Source: Streptomyces avidinii (lineage in GTDB: Bacteria; Actinomycetota; Actinomycetes; Streptomycetales; Streptomycetaceae). Taken from it: a DNA stretch of 64,000 bases. Of the stretch, positions 1 to 8,843 are shown piece by piece. Every line of letters begins with the position of its first letter. Within the stretch, counting starts at the first letter, position 1. The notes beneath the pieces were generated by a model that was not told the DNA's origin, made no database searches, and was given only the letters and a program-made list of their open reading frames with translations. The position numbers and the translations under genes are program-made. The stretch covers positions 124,001 through 188,000 of the forward strand of contig NZ_BMVL01000014.1 in NCBI RefSeq assembly GCF_014650695.1. The letters run 5' to 3'.

Positions 1-645
<645 letters not shown>

Positions 646-649
<4 letters not shown>

Positions 650-1760
650 CCGAATCGACCAAGACCGGAGCGCTCAACCAGCCCTTCACCGGCACCTCCT
701 CCGCGCCCTCCACGGCCTTCCTCGAGGTCCGCGACCTCAAGGTGCACTTCCCGACCGAGGACGGTCTGGTCAAGTCGGTCGACGGACTCTCCTTCACGCT
801 GGAGAAGGGCAAGACCCTCGGCATCGTGGGCGAGTCCGGATCCGGCAAGTCGGTCACCTCGCTCGGCATCATGGGCCTGCACCGCGTGGGCCAGTACGGC
901 CGCCAGCGGGCCCGGCTCTCCGGCGAGATCTGGCTGGACGGCAAGGAGCTGCTCTCCGCGGACGAGGACGAGGTGCGCAGGCTGCGCGGCCGGGAGATCG
1001 CGATGATCTTCCAGGACCCGCTGTCCGCGATGCACCCGTACTTCACCGTCGGCAAGCAGATCGCCGAGGCGTACCGGGTCCACAACAAGGTCGACAAGAA
1101 GACCGCCCGCAAGCGGGCCGTCGAGCTCCTCGACCGCGTGGGCATCCCCGAGCCGCACAAGCGGGTCGACAGCTACCCGCACGAGTTCTCCGGCGGCATG
1201 CGCCAGCGCGCGATGATCGCGATGGCGCTGGTCAACAACCCCGAACTGCTCATCGCGGACGAGCCGACCACGGCCCTGGACGTCACCGTCCAGGCCCAGA
1301 TCCTCGACCTGATCCGGGACCTGCAGAAGGAGTTCGGCTCCGCGGTCATCATGATCACGCACGACCTCGGCGTGGTCGCCGAGATGGCCGACGAACTCCT
1401 CGTGATGTACGGCGGCCGGTGTGTGGAGCGGGGCACCGCGGAGAAGGTCTTCTACGAGCCCCGGCACCCCTACACCTGGGGGCTGCTCGGCTCGATGCCG
1501 CGCATCGACCGCGAGCAGACCGAGCGACTGATCCCGGTCAAGGGCTCGCCGCCCAGCCTCATCAACATCCCCAGCGGCTGTGCCTTCAACCCGCGCTGCC
1601 CGTACGCCGACGTACCCAAGGGCAACGTGACCCGCACGGTACGGCCCGAGCTCACGGCGCCGGACGACGCGGGGCAGGACGGCAGCCGACACTGGTCCGC
1701 CTGCCACATGTCGCAGGAGGAGCGGACCCGGATCTGGACCGAAGAGATTGCGCCGAAGCT

Positions 1761-1764
<4 letters not shown>
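646..1764 (+). CDS. Peptide ABC transporter ATP-binding protein (DppD/OppD-like)
   Basis: This 372-residue ATPase energises peptide import at the inner face of the membrane. Walker A (GESGSGKS) is at about residues 62-69, the signature FSGGMRQR near 181, Walker B LLIADEPTTALD near 200, and the switch His in MITHDLG. The C-terminus has the oligopeptide-family extension with CAFNPRCPYA and a further Cys/His pair. The start is fixed by the ATGA overlap with the permease stop; the end overlaps the GTG of the second ATPase. Family and role are secure, substrate is not. Confidence 0.95.
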
Positions 1765-2867
<1,103 letters not shown>

Positions 2868-2870
2868 CGC

Positions 2871-2930
2871 GAACGCCGGCGGGGCACCATCCCGGCCCCG
2901 CCGGCACCCACTCCGGCCCCGCCGGCGTTC
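2871..2930 (+). terminator. Hairpin after the ABC transporter operon
   Basis: A perfect 15-bp inverted repeat (2871-2885 GAACGCCGGCGGGGC pairing with 2916-2930) begins four bases after the last ATPase stop. The arms are themselves copies of the dispersed GCCCCGCCGGCGTT element described next. There is no T-tract, as is usual for Streptomyces terminators. Confidence 0.55.
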
Positions 2931-2975
2931 GAGGCGAACCTCCAGCCCCGCCGGCGATTGAGGCGCGGGGTCCGG
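2894..2975 (+). repeat. Dispersed intergenic GCCCCGCCGGCGTTTGAGG-type element, copy 1
   Basis: The 32-base unit 2944-2975 (beginning AGCCCCGCCGGCGATTGAGG, ending in GGGGTCCGG) differs at one base from a unit at 21507-21538 about 18.5 kb away. Partial direct copies precede it at 2894-2906 and 2915-2936. No coding potential is evident. I have seen similar intergenic motifs in many Streptomyces genomes, but this is memory, not a search. Confidence 0.7.
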
Positions 2976-3082
2976 GGAGACACCGCCGCAGGAACCCCGC
3001 ACCCTGCGGCGGGAGCGGTCCGGCAGCCCGCGGCGGGAGCCGACCGTCACCCCGGCGGGAGCCGAGGGGCGACAATGGCCCG

Positions 3083-3739
3083 GTGTTCCACGATCTCTTC
3101 CCGCCCGGGATCCAGCATGCCCTGGACCTCGCCGGCATCTTCGTCTTCGCCACCGCGGGCGCCCTGCTCGCCGTCCGCAAGAACTTCGACGTCTTCGGCA
3201 TCGTCGTCCTCGCCCTGGTCACGGCCCTGGGCGGCGGTCTCTTCCGCGACCTCGTCATCGGCGCCGTGCCGCCCGCGGCCTTCGGGGAGCTCAGCTTCTT
3301 CGTCACTCCGCTGGTCGCCGCCGGGATCGTCTACTTCCTGCACCCCGAGGTCCAGCGGATCAACCGCGCCATCAACGTCTTCGACGCGGCCGGCCTCGGG
3401 CTGTTCTGCGTGACCGGCACGACCAAGGCCTACGAGTACGGCCTCGGCCTCACCGCCTCCGCCGCGCTCGGCGTCGCCACTGCGGTCGGCGGCGGCGTCC
3501 TGCGCGACGTGCTCGTGAACGAGGTGCCGTCGCTGCTGCGCGACCGCGAGATGTACGCCGTCCCCGCCCTGGTCGGCGCCACCATGGTGGCCGTCTTCAT
3601 CAGCATGCACAGCCTCAACGCCATCACCACCGGCCTCGCGATCGTCACCACCTTCGTTCTGCGCCTGCTCGCCATGCGCTACCACTGGCGGGCTCCGCTG
3701 GCCTGGAACCGGCGGTCCTCGGTGGCCGAAGAGCCGTAA
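3083..3739 (+). CDS. TRIC/UPF0126-family membrane channel protein
   Basis: The product is 218 residues with about seven hydrophobic helices and two internally related halves, each with a glycine-rich motif: LVTALGGGLFRDLVIG and TAVGGGVLRDVLVNEVPS. The duplicated GGGxxRD motif is the hallmark of the UPF0126/trimeric intracellular cation-selective channel family, which forms potassium-permeable pores. The GTG at 3083 begins the conserved N-terminus (MFHDLFPPGIQHALDLAG) and lies six bases after a -10-like GACAAT (3071-3076), suggesting a leaderless mRNA. It appears monocistronic. The physiological ion and role are inferred from the family only. Confidence 0.88.
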   Translation: MFHDLFPPGIQHALDLAGIFVFATAGALLAVRKNFDVFGIVVLALVTALGGGLFRDLVIGAVPPAAFGELSFFVTPLVAAGIVYFLHPEVQRINRAINVFDAAGLGLFCVTGTTKAYEYGLGLTASAALGVATAVGGGVLRDVLVNEVPSLLRDREMYAVPALVGATMVAVFISMHSLNAITTGLAIVTTFVLRLLAMRYHWRAPLAWNRRSSVAEEP

Positions 3740-3748
3740 CCCAAGAAA

Positions 3749-3779
3749 GCTACCGCTTAGTAGCAAGCCGGTGTACCGT
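3749..3779 (+). promoter_or_regulatory. Inverted repeat over the -35 region plus -10 TACCGT of the thioesterase gene
   Basis: GCTAC-N6-GTAGC (3749-3764) is a perfect 5-bp-arm inverted repeat sitting where the -35 should be relative to TACCGT (3774-3779). That hexamer ends seven bases before the ATG at 3787, so the transcript may be leaderless. The repeat looks like an operator; the regulator is not identified. Confidence 0.45.
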
Positions 3780-3786
3780 CGTTTAC

Positions 3787-4644
3787 ATGTCACACGCAGC
3801 TGCCAAGGCCTCCATCGGCGACAGTGAGTTCGACCGCGACACCGCCATCACCGCGCGCGCGGACGAGCCCGGGGTGTACGACGCGGAACTCTCCGCCGGT
3901 TGGACGATCATCGCCGCCGTGAACGGCGGCTACCTGCTGGCCCTCGTCGGCCGGGCCCTGTCGGCGGCCCTGCCGCACCCGGACCCGTTCACGGTCTCCG
4001 CGCACTACCTGACCTCCTCCGTGCCCGGCCCCGCCGTGATCCGCACCCAGGTCGTCCGCGTCGGCCGCACCCTCTCCACCGGCCAGGCCTCGCTGTTCCA
4101 GTACGACGAGAGCGGCGCCGAGATCGAGCGCATCCGCGTCCTCGCCTCCTACGGCGACCTCGCGGCCCTGCCGGACGACGTGCGCACCGTCGCCGTGCCG
4201 CCCGCCATCCCCGCCTACGAGGACTGCATCGGCCCCGAGGCCGGCCCGGCCCCGATCCCCGGCAGCTCCGCCATCGTGGACCGGCTCCGGCTCCGCCTGG
4301 ACCCGGCGACCGCCGGATGGGCCGTCGGAGCCCCCTCCGGCAAGGGCGAGATGCGGGCCTGGTTCGAGCTGGCCGACGGCCGCGACGCCGACCCGCTCTC
4401 CATGCTCCTGGCCGTGGACGCGCTGCCGCCGACCGCCTTCGACCTCGGCCTGGTGGCCTGGACCCCGACGGTGGAACTCACCACCCACGTCCGCCGCCGC
4501 CCGGCCCCCGGCCCGCTCCGGGTCTCCATCACCACCCGCAACCTGGCCGGCGGCTTCCTGGAGGAGGACGCCGAGGTCTGGGACTCCTCGGACCACCTGG
4601 TCGCCCAGTCCCGCCAACTGGCCCGCGCGCTGCGCCCGTCCTGA
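3787..4644 (+). CDS. Thioesterase family protein (TesB-like double hot-dog)
   Basis: The 285-residue product resembles the actinobacterial acyl-CoA thioesterase-like family: an N-terminal half with GWTIIAAVNGGYLLALVGRAL and FTVSAHYLTSSVPGPAVIRTQVVR, and a C-terminal half ending in VWDSSDHLVAQSRQLARAL, the usual closing motif of hot-dog thioesterases. It would hydrolyse acyl-CoA esters in the cytoplasm; the substrate is unknown. The TGA stop lies inside a large palindrome acting as terminator. A probable operator lies in its promoter. Confidence 0.82.
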   Translation: MSHAAAKASIGDSEFDRDTAITARADEPGVYDAELSAGWTIIAAVNGGYLLALVGRALSAALPHPDPFTVSAHYLTSSVPGPAVIRTQVVRVGRTLSTGQASLFQYDESGAEIERIRVLASYGDLAALPDDVRTVAVPPAIPAYEDCIGPEAGPAPIPGSSAIVDRLRLRLDPATAGWAVGAPSGKGEMRAWFELADGRDADPLSMLLAVDALPPTAFDLGLVAWTPTVELTTHVRRRPAPGPLRVSITTRNLAGGFLEEDAEVWDSSDHLVAQSRQLARALRPS

Positions 4645-4668
4645 CGCTCCGGCCGGCCGGAGCGTCAG
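4641..4668 (+). terminator. 28-bp perfect palindrome containing the thioesterase stop codon
   Basis: Positions 4641-4668 form a perfect palindrome (14-base arms, left arm CTGACGCTCCGGCC). The TGA stop at 4642-4644 is within the left arm, so the hairpin begins at the last codon. Confidence 0.7.
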
Positions 4669-4762
4669 GCGGTCCGGCGGTTCCGACCGTGTTCGGGGCG
4701 CTCGGGGGTGCCCCGCGGGCCCTCGCGGGGTCCCGCGGCGCAAGGGGCCACCGGTGGACTCG

Positions 4763-4768
4763 TAGAAT
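4763..4768 (+). promoter_or_regulatory. -10 element TAGAAT before cysteine desulfurase
   Basis: TAGAAT lies nine bases before the ATG at 4778. A GGGG run between them could act as a weak ribosome binding site, so a very short or absent 5' leader is likely. No convincing -35 was found. Confidence 0.4.
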
Positions 4769-4777
4769 CGGGGGATC

Positions 4778-5941
4778 ATGGCCTACCTCGACCACGCCGC
4801 CACCACCCCGATGCTGCCGGAGGCCGCCGCGGCGATGACCGCGCAGTTCGCCGCCACGGGGAACGCCTCCTCCCTGCACGCCGCCGGCCGCCGGGCCCGC
4901 CGTACCGTGGAGGAGGCCCGCGAGGCCTTCGCCGAGGCGATCGGTGCCCGTCCCAGCGAGGTGGTCTTCACCGCCGGCGGCACCGAGGCGGACAACCTCG
5001 CCGTCAAGGGCCTCTACTGGGCCCGGCGCGACGCCGACCCCGCCCGGACCCGGGTCATCGCCAGTCCCGTGGAGCACCACGCCGTGCTCGACGCCGTCCA
5101 CTGGCTCGCCGAGCACGAGGGCGCACAGGTCGAGTACCTGCCCGTGGACCGCTACGGGCGGGTGCACGCGGAGGCCTTCCGCGAGGCCGTCGAGCGCAAC
5201 CCCGACGACGTGGCCCTGGCCACCGTGATGTGGGCCAACAACGAGATCGGGACCGTCATGCCGGTCCGCGAACTGGCCGCCATCGCTCGCGAGTACGGGA
5301 TCCCGCTGCACTCCGACGCCGTCCAGGCCTTCGGACAGCTCGACGTCCGCTTCGGCGACAGCGGACTCGCCGCCATGACCGTCAGCGGCCACAAGATCGG
5401 CGGCCCGTACGGCATCGGCGCGCTGCTGCTCGGCCGCGACCAGAGCCCCGTACCCGTCCTGCACGGCGGCGGCCAGGAGCGGCACGTCCGCTCCGGCACC
5501 CTCGACGTGCCGGCCGTCGCCGCCTTCGCCGTGGCCGCCGTCCTCGCCGCCGAACGGCGCGAGCAGTTCGCCACGGAGATCGGCGCCCTGCGCGACGAAC
5601 TGATCGCCGCCGTCCGCGGGGCCGTGCCCGACGCCGTCCTCGGGGGAGACCCCGACGAGCGGCTCCCGGCCAATGCGCACTTCAGCTTCCCCGGCTGCGA
5701 GGGCGACTCCCTGCTGCTCCTGCTCGACGCCCAGGGCATCGAATGCTCCACCGGATCCGCCTGCACCGCGGGTGTCGCCCAGCCCAGCCATGTCCTGCTG
5801 GCCGCCGGTACCGACCCGCAGCTGGCCCGCGGCACCCTGCGCTTCTCCCTCGGCCACACCTCCACCAAGGAGGACGTCGCGGCACTGGCCGCGGCCATCG
5901 GCCCGGCGGTGGAACGCGCCCGCACGGCGGGCCTCAGCTAG
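4778..5941 (+). CDS. Cysteine desulfurase (IscS/NifS family, class V aminotransferase)
   Basis: PLP enzyme of 387 residues that takes sulfur from cysteine as an enzyme persulfide. N-terminal YLDHAATTPMLPEA is canonical; the PLP lysine is in SGHKIGGP (about residue 205) and the persulfide cysteine is Cys329 in STGSACTAG, the short group-I (IscS/NifS) type loop. ERHVRSGTLDVP is also typical. The tRNA 2-thiouridylase gene mnmA lies 730 bp downstream, so sulfur supply to tRNA thiolation is the natural role, with Fe-S assembly possible. The 3' end overlaps the convergent amidase by eight bases. Confidence 0.94.
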   Translation: MAYLDHAATTPMLPEAAAAMTAQFAATGNASSLHAAGRRARRTVEEAREAFAEAIGARPSEVVFTAGGTEADNLAVKGLYWARRDADPARTRVIASPVEHHAVLDAVHWLAEHEGAQVEYLPVDRYGRVHAEAFREAVERNPDDVALATVMWANNEIGTVMPVRELAAIAREYGIPLHSDAVQAFGQLDVRFGDSGLAAMTVSGHKIGGPYGIGALLLGRDQSPVPVLHGGGQERHVRSGTLDVPAVAAFAVAAVLAAERREQFATEIGALRDELIAAVRGAVPDAVLGGDPDERLPANAHFSFPGCEGDSLLLLLDAQGIECSTGSACTAGVAQPSHVLLAAGTDPQLARGTLRFSLGHTSTKEDVAALAAAIGPAVERARTAGLS

Positions 5942-6602
5942 GGCCCGCCGCCAGGGCCTCCCGGACCAGGCGTATGTAGCGGTCCCAGTCCCAGTGGGGG
6001 CCGGGATCCGTGTGGTCGGCGCCCGGGACCTCGGAGTGCCCGACGAGGTGGGTGCGGTCCACCGGGATGTCGTACCGGCGGCAGACGTCCGCCGCCAGCC
6101 GCGCCGAAGCCGCGTACATCGCGTCCGTGAAGTCCTGCGGGCGGTCCACGAAGCCGACGTGCTCGATGCCGATGCTGCGCTCGTTCATCGAGCGGTTCGC
6201 CGCGTGGAAGGCCACGTCCATCTCGCGCACCAGCTGCTCCACATGGCCGTCGCCGCGCACCATGTAATGCGCCGAGGCCCTGTGGAAGGGGTTCTGGAAG
6301 GCCTTCACCGACCCCTCGAAGCTGCCCTGTGTGACATGGACGACGATCCGGTCCACCCGGTAGTCGTCGGGCCGGTCCGCCATCCGCCAGTTCGCCGGCG
6401 AGGCCGAGGTCCAGCTCGCGCCCGCGTGGTCGAGCTCGCCCTCCTTGCGCGGCTTGGCCACTCCCGGTATCAGCCACCAGGCCCGGCCGATCTCGTCCCG
6501 GCCGGCGACCGCCCCCGCCGCGACGACCCCGAGCCCGCCGAAGAGCACCGCCCTACGGGTCCGGCTCCGCGGTTTCGATCTTTTGTTCCCGAGCTCGGTC
6601 AT
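5934..6602 (-). CDS. N-acetylmuramoyl-L-alanine amidase (Amidase_2), Tat-type signal
   Basis: The 222-residue product cleaves the amide between MurNAc and L-Ala of peptidoglycan. The start at 6602 gives an N-terminus with a twin-arginine segment, SRTRRAVLFGGLGVVAAGAVAG, consistent with Tat export. The amidase_2 fold shows IVVHVTQGSFEGSV, SAHYMVRGDGHVEQLVRE, SIGIEHVGF and the distal metal-site region HTDPGPHWDWDRY. The open frame extends upstream of 6602 antisense to mnmA, but nothing there looks coding. Transcribed divergently from mnmA with only 69 bp between the starts. Confidence 0.9.
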   Translation of the reverse strand: MTELGNKRSKPRSRTRRAVLFGGLGVVAAGAVAGRDEIGRAWWLIPGVAKPRKEGELDHAGASWTSASPANWRMADRPDDYRVDRIVVHVTQGSFEGSVKAFQNPFHRASAHYMVRGDGHVEQLVREMDVAFHAANRSMNERSIGIEHVGFVDRPQDFTDAMYAASARLAADVCRRYDIPVDRTHLVGHSEVPGADHTDPGPHWDWDRYIRLVREALAAGPS

Positions 6603-6632
6603 GTGATCCACCCCCCGTACCCGACAACGCGC

Positions 6633-6661
6633 TGTGACCCCGCTCGGTTCCCCCGTACTCT
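6633..6661 (+). promoter_or_regulatory. mnmA promoter candidate TGTGAC-N17-TACTCT
   Basis: TGTGAC (6633-6638) and TACTCT (6656-6661) are separated by 17 bp and the -10 ends ten bases before the mnmA ATG, predicting an extremely short or leaderless transcript. It lies in the mnmA/amidase divergent gap. Confidence 0.4.
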
Positions 6662-6671
6662 GGACGGTGCT

Positions 6672-7805
6672 ATGACTGAGAACCTGCCGCGCGCACACCG
6701 CCCGCTCCGCGTCCTGGCCGCCATGTCCGGCGGAGTGGATTCGGCCGTCGCCGCCGCCCGCGCCGTCGAGGCCGGGCACGACGTGACCGGCGTACACCTG
6801 GCGCTGTCCGCGAACCCGCAGTCCTTCCGGACCGGCGCCCGCGGCTGCTGCACCATCGAGGACTCCCGCGACGCCCGACGGGCCGCCGACGTCATCGGCA
6901 TCCCGTTCTACGTCTGGGACCTGGCCGAGCGCTTCCGCGAGGACGTGGTCGAGGACTTCATCTCCGAGTACGAGGCCGGGCGCACCCCGAACCCCTGCCT
7001 GCGCTGCAACGAGAAGATCAAGTTCGCGGCGCTGCTCGACAAGGCCCTCGCGCTCGGCTTCGACGCCGTCTGCACCGGCCACTACGCGACCGTCGTACTG
7101 AACGAGGACGGCTCCCGCGAGCTGCACCGCGCCTCCGACATGGCCAAGGACCAGTCGTACGTCCTCGGCGTCCTCGACGAGAAGCAGCTCGCCCACGCCC
7201 TCTTCCCGCTCGGTGACACCCTCACCACCAAGGACGAGATCCGCGCCGAGGCCGAGCGCCGGGGCCTCGCCGTCGCGAAGAAGCCCGACAGCCACGACAT
7301 CTGCTTCATCGCCGACGGCGACACCCAGGGCTTCCTCGCTAACCGCCTCGGCAAGGCCGAGGGCGACATCGTCGACGAGGCGACCGGCGAGAAGGTCGGC
7401 ACCCACGAGGGTGCCTTCGGCTTCACCATCGGCCAGCGCAAGGGCCTGCGCATCGGCCACCCCGCCCCCGACGGCAAGCCGCGCTACGTCCTCGACATCT
7501 CGCCGGTGAACAACACCGTCACCGTCGGCCCCGTCGAGGCCCTGGACGTCACCGCCCTCACCGCGATCCGTCCCCGCTGGTGCGGAGCCGTGGCAGCCGC
7601 CCCGGGCACCTACACCGCGCAGCTGCGCGCCCACGGCGGCGAGACCGAGGTCTTCGCCGAGGTCGTCGACGGCGAGTTGCGGGTCTCCTTCGGCGAGCCG
7701 GTCCGGGGCGTCGCCCCCGGCCAGGCGATCGTGCTCTACGACGGCACCCGCGTGGTCGGCTCGGCCACCATCGCGACCACGACGCGGGCCACCGCCGCCG
7801 TCTGA
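6672..7805 (+). CDS. mnmA: tRNA-specific 2-thiouridylase MnmA
   Basis: Catalyses 2-thiolation of the wobble uridine in tRNAs for Lys, Glu and Gln, using sulfur from the desulfurase. At 377 residues it is normal length. The PP-loop SGGVDS is at residues 19-24; catalytic cysteines are in NPCLRCNEKIKF (about 108) and HDICFIADG (about 210); FTIGQRKGLRIG is the conserved central motif. Start taken as ATG 6672; the frame is open far upstream but that part is antisense to the amidase. A strong hairpin follows. Confidence 0.96.
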   Translation: MTENLPRAHRPLRVLAAMSGGVDSAVAAARAVEAGHDVTGVHLALSANPQSFRTGARGCCTIEDSRDARRAADVIGIPFYVWDLAERFREDVVEDFISEYEAGRTPNPCLRCNEKIKFAALLDKALALGFDAVCTGHYATVVLNEDGSRELHRASDMAKDQSYVLGVLDEKQLAHALFPLGDTLTTKDEIRAEAERRGLAVAKKPDSHDICFIADGDTQGFLANRLGKAEGDIVDEATGEKVGTHEGAFGFTIGQRKGLRIGHPAPDGKPRYVLDISPVNNTVTVGPVEALDVTALTAIRPRWCGAVAAAPGTYTAQLRAHGGETEVFAEVVDGELRVSFGEPVRGVAPGQAIVLYDGTRVVGSATIATTTRATAAV

Positions 7806-7823
7806 CCGGCGCCCCTCACGACA

Positions 7824-7860
7824 CGACGCCGCGGCCCCCCCCGTGCGGGCCGCGGCGTCG
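7824..7860. terminator. Bidirectional terminator between mnmA and the esterase gene
   Basis: A perfect 14-bp stem (7824-7837 CGACGCCGCGGCCC with 7847-7860) and a nine-base loop sit between two convergent genes. Confidence 0.8.
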
Positions 7861-7872
7861 CGCTGTCCGGAC

Positions 7873-8646
7873 TCAGGCCGCCGGGTACCAGACGGTGCCG
7901 CTGCCGCCGTGCTGCGTGAGGGTGGTGGCGATGATCTCGCCCTCCCGGAAGTAGCGCGGGTGCTGCTGCAGGAAGCCGGGGAAGGAGTCCAGGGACGTCG
8001 CGTCACAGACCCCGTCGGTCCTGATGCAGTGGCGCTGGACGGGGACGCCCGGGAAGTCCTCGGGCCCGGTGCCGGGGGAGTAGGCCACGAACGGGATGAG
8101 GACCCCCCGCGGGACCAGGCGCCAGAAGCCGGTTCCGGGCTGCATCGGGTCGGAGTAGAGCATCCCGTCGACCCGGTCGCGGGGCACCTCGGTGCCGTTG
8201 TCGGAGATGGTCTGGAGCAGCAGGTCGGCCACCCAGGCGCCCTGGGAGTAGCCGGCGATCGTGAAGCGTGCCGTCGGGTCCGCGCGGTACGCGTTCTCCA
8301 GGGCGGCCTTCGCGTTCCAGTAGCCCTGGTTCACGCTGTCGCCGAAGCTCGGCGCGAAGGGGGCCGGCTGCTCGTTGTGGCTCCCGACGAAGGGGCCGCC
8401 GCTGGCCACGTAGCAGACCGGAATCGCGATGCCCCCGTTCAGATTCCTGTTCGCGGCGTCGAAGCTCGTGGTGCATCCGGGCGCGTCCGCGGCCGCGCCG
8501 GTGCCGCCGATCTCGATGTAGTAGTGGTTCGCCGGGGCGGCGTGCGCGCCGGTCGGTGCGACGACGGCGCCGGCGAGCAATAAGACCGTCGACGCGACGA
8601 CGGACTTGAGGCGGCGGGTGAGCCTGTTCGGCTTCGTGGTGGACAT
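7873..8646 (-). CDS. Secreted cutinase/PE-PPE-like serine esterase
   Basis: The 257-residue product has a Sec signal peptide (RRLKSVVASTVLLLAGAVVAPTGAHA, cleavage after AHA, about residue 36). The mature part is an alpha/beta-hydrolase of the cutinase or PE-PPE type: nucleophile elbow GYSQGA, DGMLYSDP and a late segment CDATSLDSF with the likely acid; the final His is probably in LQQHPRYF or TQHGG. It should hydrolyse extracellular esters or lipids. ATG 8646 is preferred to upstream alternatives because a GGGGAG Shine-Dalgarno lies before it. Confidence 0.82.
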   Translation of the reverse strand: MSTTKPNRLTRRLKSVVASTVLLLAGAVVAPTGAHAAPANHYYIEIGGTGAAADAPGCTTSFDAANRNLNGGIAIPVCYVASGGPFVGSHNEQPAPFAPSFGDSVNQGYWNAKAALENAYRADPTARFTIAGYSQGAWVADLLLQTISDNGTEVPRDRVDGMLYSDPMQPGTGFWRLVPRGVLIPFVAYSPGTGPEDFPGVPVQRHCIRTDGVCDATSLDSFPGFLQQHPRYFREGEIIATTLTQHGGSGTVWYPAA

Positions 8647-8740
8647 ACGGGTCAACTCCCCTGGTCGAGGCGGCGCCGCGTCGGGTGCGGCGACCGGCAC
8701 TCATCGTGGTGTTCGTGCTGGTCGGCGGACCATGCCCGCA

Positions 8741-8760
8741 ACCGGCCATATGTGGCCGGT
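8741..8760. promoter_or_regulatory. Operator-like palindrome in the esterase/NACHT divergent gap
   Basis: ACCGGCCA-TATG-TGGCCGGT forms eight-base perfect arms around a four-base centre, in the 197-bp region between two divergent starts. The HTH protein encoded next door is one candidate binder; no direct evidence. Confidence 0.4.
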
Positions 8761-8843
8761 CGGCAGTGCCCCGTGGTTTGACCGGGTTCCGGGGGGACAT
8801 CGGACACACGTGGCAGGAGCGTCGTCGGGGGAAGGGCGGACAA

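Noticed and set aside
1419..1760. N-terminal extension of the second ATPase gene
   Set aside because: This part overlaps the first ATPase gene in another frame; the GTGA overlap at 1761 gives the normal N-terminus.
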